Below are positions 1 to 7,954 of a stretch of DNA of 11,492 bases, piece by piece. The notes beneath the pieces are model-generated. The model searched no databases. It was given only the letters and a program-made list of their open reading frames with translations, and was not told the DNA's origin. The stretch is taken from the NCBI GenBank assembly GCA_022710505.1, contig JAKLGS010000018.1, positions 1-11,492 of the forward strand, read 5' to 3'. Source of the stretch: Patescibacteria group bacterium. GTDB taxonomy: Bacteria > Patescibacteriota > WWE3 > UBA101185 > UBA10185. The position numbers and the translations under genes are program-made. The stretch's first letter is position 1, and every line of letters begins with the position of its first letter.

Positions 1-2000
1 AAAATATTCAATCTGGTACTAAGGATCAGGTATTGTTGGGAGTAACCGGTTCCGGGAAGACGTTTGTAATGGCAAATGTTATAAAGAATTTGAATAAACC
101 TGCTTTGATAATTTCCCACAATAAAACCCTAGCCGCCCAGCTTTATCAAGAATTTAGAGACTTTTTTCCTGAAAATGCAGTTGAATATTTTGTTAGCTAC
201 TATGATTACTATCAGCCCGAAAGTTATATTCCTTCCACAGATACTTACATAGAAAAGGATTCTGCAATAAATGAAAAAATCGATAAACTTCGACTTTCTG
301 CGACCACTTCTTTAATGACCAGGAAAGATGTTATCGTTGTTTCTTCAGTTTCATGTATTTATAACTTAGGTTCTCCTGTTGAATACGGAAAAGTTGCTAT
401 TGAATTAAGGCTTGGGATGAAAATTAGGAAAACAGATCTTTTAAAAAGATTGGGTCAAACCTATTATGAGCGTTCTGATTATGATTTTAAAAGAGGTACT
501 TATAGGGTAGTCGGTGAGGTAATAGATGTTTATCCTGCTTATCAGGATTTCGGGTTAAGGTTAGAAATTTTTAACGATATTTTAGTTAAAATTACACATT
601 TTGATCCATTGACAGGAGATTCTATTAAAAAAGATGAAACTCCTTATGAGAAGTACGGTACCGGATCTAATACTCCAAAAGAAAACGTAGAAAAATATGT
701 TAAAGAAAGAGATTTAAGAGAGGATTTTGCCGTTATTTTTCCAGCAAAACACTATGTGACTACAGAAGAAACAAGGGAACAAGCATTTGCACAAATTGAG
801 AGCGACTTAGATAAACGTCTCTTTGAGTTAAGAAAGGAGAACAAAATAGTTCAAGCTTACAGACTTGAACAGCGAACCAGATACGACTTGGAGATGATGA
901 GGGAGATAGGTTATTGTAAAGGAATTGAAAACTATTCCAGATATTTTGATGGGAGAAATCCTGGTGACGCACCTTATTCTTTAATGGAGTACTTTCCGAA
1001 AGATTTTATTACCATTATTGATGAGTCACACATGAGTGTTCCGCAAATACGAGGGATGTTCAACGGAGACAGATCAAGAAAACAAACTTTAATAGATTAT
1101 GGTTTTAGGCTCCCTTCATCTTTAGACAACCGACCTCTTAATTTTGATGAATTTATGAAAAGAAGAGGGAGCACCGTTTATGTAAGTGCAACACCCGACA
1201 GCTGGGAGCTTGATCAATCTAAAAAAACTGTAGTAGAACTTTTGTTAAGACCTACAGGTATCACGGACCCGGAAATTACTATTGTTCCCACAAAGGGGCA
1301 GGTGAATGATTTACTTTTAAGAATTCAAAAAAAGGTATCCGAAGGTCAGCGAGTTCTAGTTACGACTTTAACAAAAAGAATGGCGGAGGACCTATCCTCA
1401 TTTTTTGCTGAGAAAAAAGTAAAGGTGACTTATTTGCATTCTGATGTTGATACTTTGGAAAGAACCGATATTTTGGATGATCTTAGAAAAGGTGAGTACG
1501 ATGTTTTAGTGGGAATAAATTTACTTAGGGAAGGTTTGGATTTACCTGAAGTTGGTTTAGTAGCAATTTTAGATGCTGACAAGGAGGGCTTTTTACGATC
1601 TGAAACTTCTTTAATACAGACCATGGGGAGGGCGGCAAGGCACGTTCAAGGAGAGGTTGTGATGTATGCTGATAATATCACTGGCAGTATGAAGAGAGCA
1701 ATTTTAGAAGTTGAAAGGAGACGAAACATTCAAATTGAATACAACAAAGAGCACGGTATCTCTCCTAAACAAATAGTAAAACCGTTGAGAGAAAAACTTA
1801 TAGATGAGGTTATCGAAGAGCAGATTAGTGGAAAGAAAGAAGCTTGGCAGGAGGTAGATTACAAACAGCTACCACCGATAGAGTTGAAAAAAGAAATAAA
1901 GAAACTCGAGGAGATGATGAAGTACGAGGCCCAAGTATTGAATTTTGAAAAGGCTGCAACTTTAAGAGATAAAATAAGAGAGATTAAGAAGTCTGTTTGA
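1..2000 (+). CDS. uvrB: UvrB, excinuclease ABC subunit B (5' partial)
   Basis: UvrB is the DEAD-like helicase-fold subunit that receives damaged DNA from UvrA, verifies the lesion and recruits UvrC. The frame is open from base 3, upstream of the TTG at 33, so the start lies outside the window; by comparison with E. coli UvrB about 25 N-terminal residues are missing. Counting from the codon at base 3, about 665 residues remain. Visible motifs are Walker A GVTGSGKT (13-20), the tyrosine-rich beta-hairpin YYDYYQPESY (66-75) that inserts between DNA strands, DESH of motif II (340-343), SAT of motif III (395-397), QTMGRAAR of motif VI (539-546), and a C-terminal UVR helical hairpin (about 626-660) that contacts UvrC. 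All key motifs look intact. No convincing intrinsic terminator follows the TGA at 1998-2000, so readthrough into the next gene is possible. Family assignment is certain. Confidence 0.98.
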   Translation, partial: NIQSGTKDQVLLGVTGSGKTFVMANVIKNLNKPALIISHNKTLAAQLYQEFRDFFPENAVEYFVSYYDYYQPESYIPSTDTYIEKDSAINEKIDKLRLSATTSLMTRKDVIVVSSVSCIYNLGSPVEYGKVAIELRLGMKIRKTDLLKRLGQTYYERSDYDFKRGTYRVVGEVIDVYPAYQDFGLRLEIFNDILVKITHFDPLTGDSIKKDETPYEKYGTGSNTPKENVEKYVKERDLREDFAVIFPAKHYVTTEETREQAFAQIESDLDKRLFELRKENKIVQAYRLEQRTRYDLEMMREIGYCKGIENYSRYFDGRNPGDAPYSLMEYFPKDFITIIDESHMSVPQIRGMFNGDRSRKQTLIDYGFRLPSSLDNRPLNFDEFMKRRGSTVYVSATPDSWELDQSKKTVVELLLRPTGITDPEITIVPTKGQVNDLLLRIQKKVSEGQRVLVTTLTKRMAEDLSSFFAEKKVKVTYLHSDVDTLERTDILDDLRKGEYDVLVGINLLREGLDLPEVGLVAILDADKEGFLRSETSLIQTMGRAARHVQGEVVMYADNITGSMKRAILEVERRRNIQIEYNKEHGISPKQIVKPLREKLIDEVIEEQISGKKEAWQEVDYKQLPPIELKKEIKKLEEMMKYEAQVLNFEKAATLRDKIREIKKSV

Positions 2001-2061
2001 TTTTAAGTCTTATAGGTAGAGAAAATTCGAATTATTATTCACATATTTGCTAACGTCGGTT

Positions 2062-2097
2062 ATATATTATTGACTGCCTATATTTTTAATAATATAT
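2062..2097. repeat. 10-bp A/T-only inverted repeat in the uvrB-PBP gap
   Basis: Bases 2062-2071 (ATATATTATT) are the exact reverse complement of 2088-2097 (AATAATATAT), separated by 16 bases. The arms overlap both hexamers of the putative promoter at 2070-2098. It could be an operator or an AT-only hairpin. Because the arms hold no G or C and the region is very AT-rich, a chance origin is quite possible. Confidence 0.35.
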
Positions 2098-2098
2098 T
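2070..2098 (+). promoter_or_regulatory. Putative sigma70-type promoter of the PBP gene
   Basis: TTGACT (2070-2075) and TATATT (2093-2098) are separated by 17 bases, each matching the consensus at five of six positions. Transcription would begin near 2105, giving a leader of about 20 bases with no Shine-Dalgarno sequence before the ATG at 2127. A second -10-like hexamer, TATAAA at 2116-2121, lies only 5 bases before the ATG and would give a leaderless transcript, but has no good -35 at normal spacing. The rest of the 126-base gap shows nothing else except a palindrome AATTCGAATT at 2024-2033. Confidence 0.5.
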
Positions 2099-2126
2099 GG
2101 CATTAACTCCACCCGTATAAATAATT

Positions 2127-4391
2127 ATGCAATACCTGAATAAATTTTTAGAATTTGTTGAATTTACAGGAAATTCTATACTTTATGTTTTAAAATTACT
2201 TTTAGCACTATTAAAAAATATTTTTTCCTCTTTATTTATTAGAAGTAAAAAAGTTCCAAAAGAATATCAGGATAAACATAAAAAACCTCGGCTCTTTACA
2301 TTTTTTGTTTTTATAAAAGACACAATAATATCGGTAATCTTTTGGATATTCAGATTGATTAAAGATATAGTCCTTTTTCCAAAAAAAATATTTACATTCC
2401 TTTTTTTAAGAAAGTCTTTTCTGTCTGGAATTTTATTTGCAATTTTTTTTATTTTCTTACCAATTACCATTATTAGATGGTTTAAAGAATTACCCTCTCC
2501 GGAATCTTTGGTAATTGAGGCAAACAAAAAATCGACTGTAATTTTGGATAGAAATGGAAAACTAATGTACGAGATTTACGTTGATAAAAATTATCACCCT
2601 GTAGATTTTGAAGAGATTCCTGAGTATGTTAAAAACGCTACATTAGCAGTTGAAGATGATAAATTTTACAGCCATTTTGGTATACGTTTTGATAGTGTAA
2701 TCAGGGCAATTAAAAATAATTTATCAAAAGAAAATGGTTTACAAGGTGGTTCTACGATAACCCAACAGTTAGTGAAAAATGTACTTCTCACTCCTGAAAG
2801 AACTTTTTCCAGAAAGATTAAGGAAGCCGTTTTGGCTGTTTTGGTTGAAGCAAGATATTCAAAAAAAGATATATTTGAAATGTATTTGAACAACATTCCT
2901 TACGGCGGAACAGCGTGGGGAGTACAAACCGCCTCCAAAAAATATTTTAATAAAGATGTGTGGGAATTATCCTTAGCAGAAGCTTCTTTGCTCGCAGGAC
3001 TTCCTACCGCACCCACAAGTTACTCACCTGCCACAGACCTTGAAACTGCAAAATCAAGACAGAGGTTTGTTTTGGATAGAATGCTTAATTTAGGATACAT
3101 AAATAAAGAAGAGTTTAACAAAGCTATCTCCGAAGAATTAGTTTTTGCTGATACCGATGGATATATCCGGGCACCCCATTTTGTTGATTATATTAGAAAA
3201 GATTTAGAAAAAAGATATGGAAGAAGATATGTAGAGTTCGGCGGTCTTACTGTGACCACTACGTTGGATCTCGATATTCAAGATAAAGTTCAGTCGATAG
3301 TAACTGAAGAAGTAAATAAAAATTCATATTTAGGATTCTCTAACGGTGCTTCCGTAGTTATGGATGTTAAAAATGCGGAGGTTTTGGCGTATGTTGGTTC
3401 TATAGATTATTTTAAAGAAGGTTGGGGAGCTTATGATGTAGTTACTGCAATGAGACAACCAGGTTCTTCAATAAAACCTGTAACTTACGGATTAGCTTTA
3501 TCAGGTAGTTTTACTCCAGCTTCAATTATCGATGACTCTCCAGTTACATATAAATTTAAAGGATCTAAAGATTACACTCCAGTTAATTATGATGGGCAGT
3601 ATCATGGAAAAGTTACACTAAGACAAGCTTTAGCAAACTCATATAATGTCCCAGCTGTAAAAGTAGCTAATGTTGTTGGGGTTGATAATATTGTTTTAAA
3701 AGGTAGGGAGATGGGTCTTACCAATTGGGAGGTAGACGGGTCTTACGGTCTTTCGATAACGCTCGGCGGAAAGGAGGTGAGATTGTTAGACCATACGAAT
3801 GTTTATGCAACTTTAGCTCGTCAAGGTGTTTATAAAGAACCGGAGGTCTACATAAGTATAAAAGATTCTAATGGATATGATATCTACGAAAATGAAAATA
3901 CTAAAAAAACAGTATTATCTCCCGAAGTTTCTTATTTATTGTGGGATATTTTATCTGATCAAAACGCACGACTCCCGGCTTTCGGTGTTAATAATTTCCT
4001 TTCAATTCCCGGACATAAGATTGCTGTAAAAACAGGCACAACCAATAACATTAAAGATAACTGGACATTAGGTTACACCCCGTCTTATGTAGTGGGAGTT
4101 TGGGTAGGTAATAATGACGGTACTCCGATGAGGCAAGGTTTGGCCTCCGGTCTTACAGGCGCTGCTCCGATTTGGAATAAGATAATGACAGAAATGTTAA
4201 AAGATAAGCCAAATGAATTATATGAAAGACCTGCTAATGTGTTTGTAAAAAAAGATGACAGGTGTGGAATTTCGGAAATATTTATTAAAGGGACTGTGAT
4301 TCCTAGCAGTCTCTGTCCGGAGAAAGAGAAAGAGAAAGAGAAAGAGAAGGAAGATGATAAGGATGGAGGAAAGAATGAAAAGAATAGATAA
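2127..4391 (+). CDS. Class A penicillin-binding protein (bifunctional peptidoglycan synthase, PBP1A-like)
   Basis: This membrane-anchored enzyme polymerises glycan strands from lipid II and cross-links the peptides. The 754-residue protein has a GT51 glycosyltransferase domain (about 140-330) with the catalytic Glu176 in AVEDDKFYSHFG, GGSTITQQLVKN (207-218) and a second conserved Glu251 before YLNNIPYGG. The transpeptidase domain (about 400-690) has the serine motif SSIK (447-450, nucleophile Ser447), SYN (505-507) and KTGT (635-638), so both activities should be functional. Before the GT domain are three hydrophobic stretches (about 17-38, 56-85 and 98-116) with a basic linker, where a single anchor is usual. 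The tail ends in a Lys/Glu repeat, and Cys713 and Cys730 just before it might form a disulfide. The ATG lacks a Shine-Dalgarno sequence; it is the first ATG and no earlier in-frame start is apparent. The exact paralogue name cannot be set from sequence alone. Confidence 0.95.
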   Translation: MQYLNKFLEFVEFTGNSILYVLKLLLALLKNIFSSLFIRSKKVPKEYQDKHKKPRLFTFFVFIKDTIISVIFWIFRLIKDIVLFPKKIFTFLFLRKSFLSGILFAIFFIFLPITIIRWFKELPSPESLVIEANKKSTVILDRNGKLMYEIYVDKNYHPVDFEEIPEYVKNATLAVEDDKFYSHFGIRFDSVIRAIKNNLSKENGLQGGSTITQQLVKNVLLTPERTFSRKIKEAVLAVLVEARYSKKDIFEMYLNNIPYGGTAWGVQTASKKYFNKDVWELSLAEASLLAGLPTAPTSYSPATDLETAKSRQRFVLDRMLNLGYINKEEFNKAISEELVFADTDGYIRAPHFVDYIRKDLEKRYGRRYVEFGGLTVTTTLDLDIQDKVQSIVTEEVNKNSYLGFSNGASVVMDVKNAEVLAYVGSIDYFKEGWGAYDVVTAMRQPGSSIKPVTYGLALSGSFTPASIIDDSPVTYKFKGSKDYTPVNYDGQYHGKVTLRQALANSYNVPAVKVANVVGVDNIVLKGREMGLTNWEVDGSYGLSITLGGKEVRLLDHTNVYATLARQGVYKEPEVYISIKDSNGYDIYENENTKKTVLSPEVSYLLWDILSDQNARLPAFGVNNFLSIPGHKIAVKTGTTNNIKDNWTLGYTPSYVVGVWVGNNDGTPMRQGLASGLTGAAPIWNKIMTEMLKDKPNELYERPANVFVKKDDRCGISEIFIKGTVIPSSLCPEKEKEKEKEKEDDKDGGKNEKNR
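4320..4349 (+). repeat. Hexanucleotide GAGAAA tandem repeat in the PBP C-terminus
   Basis: Four perfect copies of GAGAAA (4320-4343) are followed by one variant copy, GAGAAG (4344-4349). It encodes most of the alternating Glu/Lys tail after residue 731. Because the unit is six bases, slippage would lengthen or shorten the charged tail without breaking the frame. Confidence 0.85.
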
Positions 4392-4444
4392 AAAAGAGAC
4401 GACAAAAACCTAAAATTTAAACTATATTCAAACCCTTTACATAT

Positions 4445-4473
4445 TTGATAAAAAACTCAAGATAACGTAGTAT
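4445..4473 (+). promoter_or_regulatory. Putative promoter of the 92-residue membrane protein gene
   Basis: TTGATA (4445-4450, five of six matches) and TAGTAT (4468-4473, four of six) are spaced by 17 bases. The start would be near 4480, giving a leader of about 70 bases that contains a weak A/T hairpin, AAAATT-CAG-AATTTT (4479-4493), followed by T residues. That hairpin might instead be a poor terminator for the PBP gene upstream. No other signal is seen in the 4392-4549 gap. Confidence 0.4.
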
Positions 4474-4535
4474 CGTAGAAAATTCAGAATTTTTTTAATA
4501 TCTTACAGATACTTAAAAAATAAGTAACAAAATAT

Positions 4536-4542
4536 AAAGGAG
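4536..4542 (+). promoter_or_regulatory. Shine-Dalgarno site AAAGGAG
   Basis: AAAGGAG ends 7 bases before the ATG at 4550, ideal spacing. It fixes that start over the ATG at 4543, which is too close and opens only a short out-of-frame ORF, and over the in-frame ATG at 4565. It is the only strong, properly spaced Shine-Dalgarno sequence upstream of a gene start in the window. Confidence 0.8.
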
Positions 4543-4549
4543 ATGAAAA

Positions 4550-4828
4550 ATGTTGCAAGGGCTGATGAAAAGTTGGTGGTTTTGGGTATCGATTTTTATT
4601 ATTTTTTGGCCATTAAATTTTATTTTTTGGCAAAATATCAAAAAAGGGTCAAGAAGCATCAACACCTTTTTAGAGGAGTGGGATCAGTTGTATAAATATC
4701 CCTTTAGTCGTGACTACGTTTATGACATTATGTCCGTTTTGAGCTTTCCGGCTCTCTTGTTTTATGTAATATCATTCGTGTTTATTTTTGTTATTACCAG
4801 ACTTGCTGAACCTTTCCTTTGGACATGA
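4550..4828 (+). CDS. Small two-helix membrane protein, function unknown
   Basis: I do not recognise this 92-residue protein. It has a tryptophan- and phenylalanine-rich hydrophobic segment at about residues 8-28 (WWFWVSIFIIFW at its core), a polar middle of about 30 residues with mixed charge (KKGSRS, then EEWDQLYKYPFSRDY), and a second hydrophobic segment at about 62-86. This predicts two transmembrane helices with a short hydrophilic loop. No catalytic motif is visible. Its reality is supported by a strong Shine-Dalgarno sequence, a plausible promoter upstream and an intrinsic terminator just after it, which together make it a monocistronic unit. Two-helix proteins of this kind can be small regulators, holin-like proteins or subunits of membrane complexes, but nothing in the sequence chooses among these. 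Confidence 0.75.
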   Translation: MLQGLMKSWWFWVSIFIIFWPLNFIFWQNIKKGSRSINTFLEEWDQLYKYPFSRDYVYDIMSVLSFPALLFYVISFVFIFVITRLAEPFLWT

Positions 4829-4849
4829 GATCGGATCCGTGTAGACTTT

Positions 4850-4887
4850 AAAGCCAGGTTATTCAATATTTGATGACTTGGCTTTTT
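4850..4887 (+). terminator. Intrinsic terminator after the 92-residue gene
   Basis: The arms AAAGCCAGGT (4850-4859) and ACTTGGCTTT (4876-4885) form a 10-bp stem with one G-U wobble, enclosing a 16-base loop that can fold a further short TCAA/TTGA helix. The 3' arm runs into a T tract (4883-4887). It separates the small membrane protein gene from uvrA. Confidence 0.8.
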
Positions 4888-4914
4888 CATTAAATCAAAC
4901 CCAAATAAAACCCG

Positions 4915-4944
4915 TAGACACATATGGCGTTTATCTTGTACAAT
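4915..4944 (+). promoter_or_regulatory. uvrA promoter, probably giving a leaderless mRNA
   Basis: TAGACA (4915-4920) and TACAAT (4939-4944) each match consensus at five of six positions, with an 18-base spacer. Only 9 bases separate the -10 from the ATG at 4954, so transcription should begin at or within about 3 bases of the start codon. No Shine-Dalgarno sequence is present. The -10 lies inside the 8-bp palindrome TTGTACAA (4936-4943). No recognisable LexA box is seen. Confidence 0.65.
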
Positions 4945-4953
4945 GTTTAAGTT

Positions 4954-7953
4954 ATGAAAGATTCAATTTCACACATCTTAGTTAGGGGTGCCCGCCAACA
5001 CAATTTAAAAAATGTTGATTTGGATATTCCTAAAAATAAAATGGTTATTTTTACAGGTGTCTCCGGATCAGGAAAATCTTCTTTAGCAATGGATACTATT
5101 TATGCAGAAGGTCAGAGAAGATATGTGGAGAGTCTGTCCGCTTATGCCAGACAGTTTTTAGGTGTGATGGATAAACCTGACGTAGACAAAATAGAAGGTT
5201 TATCTCCGGCTATTGCTATAGATCAAAAAACAACAAGTAAAAATCCCAGATCTACAGTTGGAACCATAACGGAAGTTTATGATTTTTTAAGACTTCTTTA
5301 TGCAAGAGTGGGGCATCCCCACTGTCCCGAATGTGGGAGAGAAATAGAGAGGCAATCTTCTCAGGAAATTGTTCAAAATGTTTTTGAAATTATTAAAAAT
5401 GAACCGGAATTCAAAAGTGAGAGAGGAGTTCGTTTCATAATATTTTCACCTGTCGTAAAAGATAGAAAAGGTGAGTTTTCTTCTTTGTTTGAAAATCTAA
5501 AAAAACAGGCAGTTTTAAGAGCAAGGGTTGATGGGATAGTTAGAGAACTTTCAGATGATTTTAATTTAATAAAAACTAATAAGCATAGTATAGACGCACT
5601 TATATCCAGACACACTATTAATCAGAAAAAAATTAAAAATGAAGAAGATAGAAAAGAAATTGAGTCCGAGGTATATCAATCGGTCGAAACTGCATTAAGG
5701 ATTAGCTCAGGAAATGCTGTTGTAACAATAGTAAAAGATGAATCTTTTGATTTTTCTCAGAATCCAAAGAAATTTGATGACCATCTGTTTTCTGAAAATT
5801 TTGCCTGTCCTGTTTGTAACATATCATTACCAGAGCTCGAGCCCAGAACATTTTCATTTAACACTCCTTATGGAGCCTGCCCTGCCTGCGACGGAATTGG
5901 AAGTCAATTAAAAGTTGATCCTGATTTAGTTATAAACCCTAGACTTTCAATATCAGAAGGAGGAGTTTTACCTTGGACAAGGCTTTTTGAACATATTTCA
6001 TGGACATCAAAAGTTGTTAAATCTGTTGCGGATTACTATGATTTTTCAATTGATACACCTATTGGAGAGTTAAGTAAGGAAGCAAAAAATATATTATTTT
6101 TTGGTGCTGAAGGAAAAAAATTTAAAGTAACTTACAACAGTCAGGAAGGTTCAAAAAGAACATTTGACGCAAACTACGAGGGAATCATTCCTAATTTATC
6201 AAGAAGATACAGAGAATCTGAGTCAGATTTTGTAAAAAACGAGATAGAAAAATATATGGTTAAAGAGAGATGCCCTGTTTGTTTAGGAGCAAGGTTAAAA
6301 AAAGAATCTTTATCAGTTACTTTAGGAAAGAAAAATATTGATGAAATAGTACAAATGCCTGTGAACAAACTTCAAGATTGGTTTAAAGACTTATCAGATA
6401 AATTAAATTCCCGAGAAAAGGATATTTCATCAACGATATTAAAAGAAATTAACTATAGATTAAAATTTTTAGTTGACGTAGGCCTCGGTTACTTAACTTT
6501 AGGAAGAGCGTCGGCAGAATTATCGGGAGGCGAAGCACAAAGAATAAGATTAGCTTCACAGATAGGTTCGGGCCTAAGTGGTGTTCTCTATGTTTTAGAC
6601 GAACCTTCCTTAGGATTACATCAAGTTGACCAGGGAAAGTTAATTAAAACCCTTAAACAGTTAAGAGATCTTGGAAATACAGTACTTGTTGTTGAGCACG
6701 ATGCAGAGACAATTTTGGAAAGTGATTATGTTTTTGACTTTGGTCCCGGAGCGGGGGAACACGGTGGTAAGGTAGTTTCAGAGGGAACACCGGATCAAAT
6801 TAAAAAAGATAAAAATTCACTTACCGGAAGGTACTTATCGGGAGATTTAATTGTTGGTAAGAATCCTATTAAAGGTAAAAGAACATTTGAGGATATTTTG
6901 GAAGAAGAATCAAGAAGTAAATTAAATAAAAAAGTTGAGGGTAAGAGCTTAATATTAAAAGGAGCGAAAGGGAGAAATCTTAAAAATATTGATTTAAATA
7001 TTCCACTAGGTAAGTTTATATGCGTAACCGGAGTTTCCGGTTCTGGTAAGTCTACATTGATAATGGATACTTTGTATCAAGGATTACGACAAGAATTTGG
7101 TTTAAAAATTGAAGAGAAACCGGAACCATTTGAGTATATAAAAGGTGTTGAAAATATTTCTAATGTTATTGCTATAGACCAGAGTCCAATTGGGAGAACC
7201 CCAAAATCAAATCCGGCCACGTATACAAAAGTTTTTGATCATATTAGAGATTTGTATGCACAGACACAGGAAGCAAAAATCAGAGGGTATAACCAGGGAA
7301 GATTTAGTTTTAATGTTAAAGGTGGGAGGTGCGAAGCTTGTGGAGGTGAGGGACAGATAAAAATTGAAATGCAATTTATGCCTGACGTTTACGTTAGATG
7401 CGACGTTTGTAAGGGTAAGAGATACAATTCGGAAGCATTAGAAATAGAGTATAAGGGTAAAAATATATCAGACGTTTTGAATATGACAGTTGAGGAGGCA
7501 GTATCATTTTTTGAGAATCTACCCCAAATTAGACGTAAGTTGGAAACTTTATATGATGTAGGTCTTGGATATATTAAACTTGGACAGCCCGCGACTACAT
7601 TGTCAGGCGGTGAAGCACAGAGAGTAAAACTTGCACTTGAGTTGTCAAAACGATCCACCGGGAGCACTCTATATATTTTAGATGAACCAACCACCGGGCT
7701 TCATTTTGCTGACCTTGAGAATCTCATTTCCATATGTAAACGTTTAACCGCCCGAGGTAACACCGTTCTTATGATTGAACATAATTTAGATATGATAAAA
7801 AACTGTGATTGGGTTATAGACTTAGGTCCGGAAGGAGGAGATAGTGGGGGAGAGATACTGTTCGAGGGAAACCTCGAGGACATTAAGAAATGTAAAAAAT
7901 CTTATACCGCTGACTCACTCAGATTGATTGATAAGTATTACAAATCGAATTAG
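4954..7953 (+). CDS. uvrA: UvrA, excinuclease ABC subunit A
   Basis: UvrA is the dimeric ABC-type ATPase that scans DNA for lesions and loads UvrB in the cytoplasm. The 999-residue protein is full length for the family. The first nucleotide-binding domain has Walker A GVSGSGKS (35-42), signature LSGGE (523-527) and Walker B LYVLDEP (545-551). The second has GVSGSGKS (693-700), LSGGE (883-887) and LYILDEP (906-912). The inserted UvrB-binding region is at roughly 118-260. Zinc modules are visible as Cys285/288/309/312 and Cys793/796/816/819, with extra CxxC pairs at 124/127 and 440/443. All ATPase and zinc residues expected of an active UvrA are present. The ATG at 4954 is chosen because the promoter sits immediately upstream and the N-terminus ISHILVRGARQHNLKN matches the family's usual start. 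The TAG stop lies one base from the stop of the convergent transglutaminase gene, leaving no room for a dedicated terminator. Confidence 0.98.
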   Translation: MKDSISHILVRGARQHNLKNVDLDIPKNKMVIFTGVSGSGKSSLAMDTIYAEGQRRYVESLSAYARQFLGVMDKPDVDKIEGLSPAIAIDQKTTSKNPRSTVGTITEVYDFLRLLYARVGHPHCPECGREIERQSSQEIVQNVFEIIKNEPEFKSERGVRFIIFSPVVKDRKGEFSSLFENLKKQAVLRARVDGIVRELSDDFNLIKTNKHSIDALISRHTINQKKIKNEEDRKEIESEVYQSVETALRISSGNAVVTIVKDESFDFSQNPKKFDDHLFSENFACPVCNISLPELEPRTFSFNTPYGACPACDGIGSQLKVDPDLVINPRLSISEGGVLPWTRLFEHISWTSKVVKSVADYYDFSIDTPIGELSKEAKNILFFGAEGKKFKVTYNSQEGSKRTFDANYEGIIPNLSRRYRESESDFVKNEIEKYMVKERCPVCLGARLKKESLSVTLGKKNIDEIVQMPVNKLQDWFKDLSDKLNSREKDISSTILKEINYRLKFLVDVGLGYLTLGRASAELSGGEAQRIRLASQIGSGLSGVLYVLDEPSLGLHQVDQGKLIKTLKQLRDLGNTVLVVEHDAETILESDYVFDFGPGAGEHGGKVVSEGTPDQIKKDKNSLTGRYLSGDLIVGKNPIKGKRTFEDILEEESRSKLNKKVEGKSLILKGAKGRNLKNIDLNIPLGKFICVTGVSGSGKSTLIMDTLYQGLRQEFGLKIEEKPEPFEYIKGVENISNVIAIDQSPIGRTPKSNPATYTKVFDHIRDLYAQTQEAKIRGYNQGRFSFNVKGGRCEACGGEGQIKIEMQFMPDVYVRCDVCKGKRYNSEALEIEYKGKNISDVLNMTVEEAVSFFENLPQIRRKLETLYDVGLGYIKLGQPATTLSGGEAQRVKLALELSKRSTGSTLYILDEPTTGLHFADLENLISICKRLTARGNTVLMIEHNLDMIKNCDWVIDLGPEGGDSGGEILFEGNLEDIKKCKKSYTADSLRLIDKYYKSN

Positions 7954-7954
7954 T

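Noticed and set aside
33..35. TTG at 33 as the true uvrB start
   Set aside because: The frame is open upstream to the window edge, and UvrB needs about 35 residues before Walker A. The gene simply begins outside the window.
2024..2033. Palindrome AATTCGAATT after uvrB as a terminator
   Set aside because: The stem has no loop, is nearly all A/T and lacks a T tract.
4085..4405. 106-residue minus-strand ORF over the PBP 3' end
   Set aside because: It is the antisense of a conserved transpeptidase domain and of the GAGAAA repeat, which yields a low-complexity Ser/Phe run. No start signals or family motif are present.
4543..4700. ATG at 4543 opening a roughly 50-codon frame inside the small membrane protein gene
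   Set aside because: It abuts the Shine-Dalgarno sequence with no spacing and the frame ends quickly. The 4550 start has ideal spacing and a coherent two-helix product.
4829..4953. LexA/SOS box search upstream of uvrA and uvrC
   Set aside because: Neither the GAAC-N4-GTTC type nor the CTG-N10-CAG type was seen in the gaps before uvrA or uvrC. The uvrB promoter is outside the window.
4943..4957. Four-codon upstream ORF whose TGA overlaps the uvrA ATG
   Set aside because: Its ATG overlaps the -10 element, so it should lie upstream of the transcript and not be translated.
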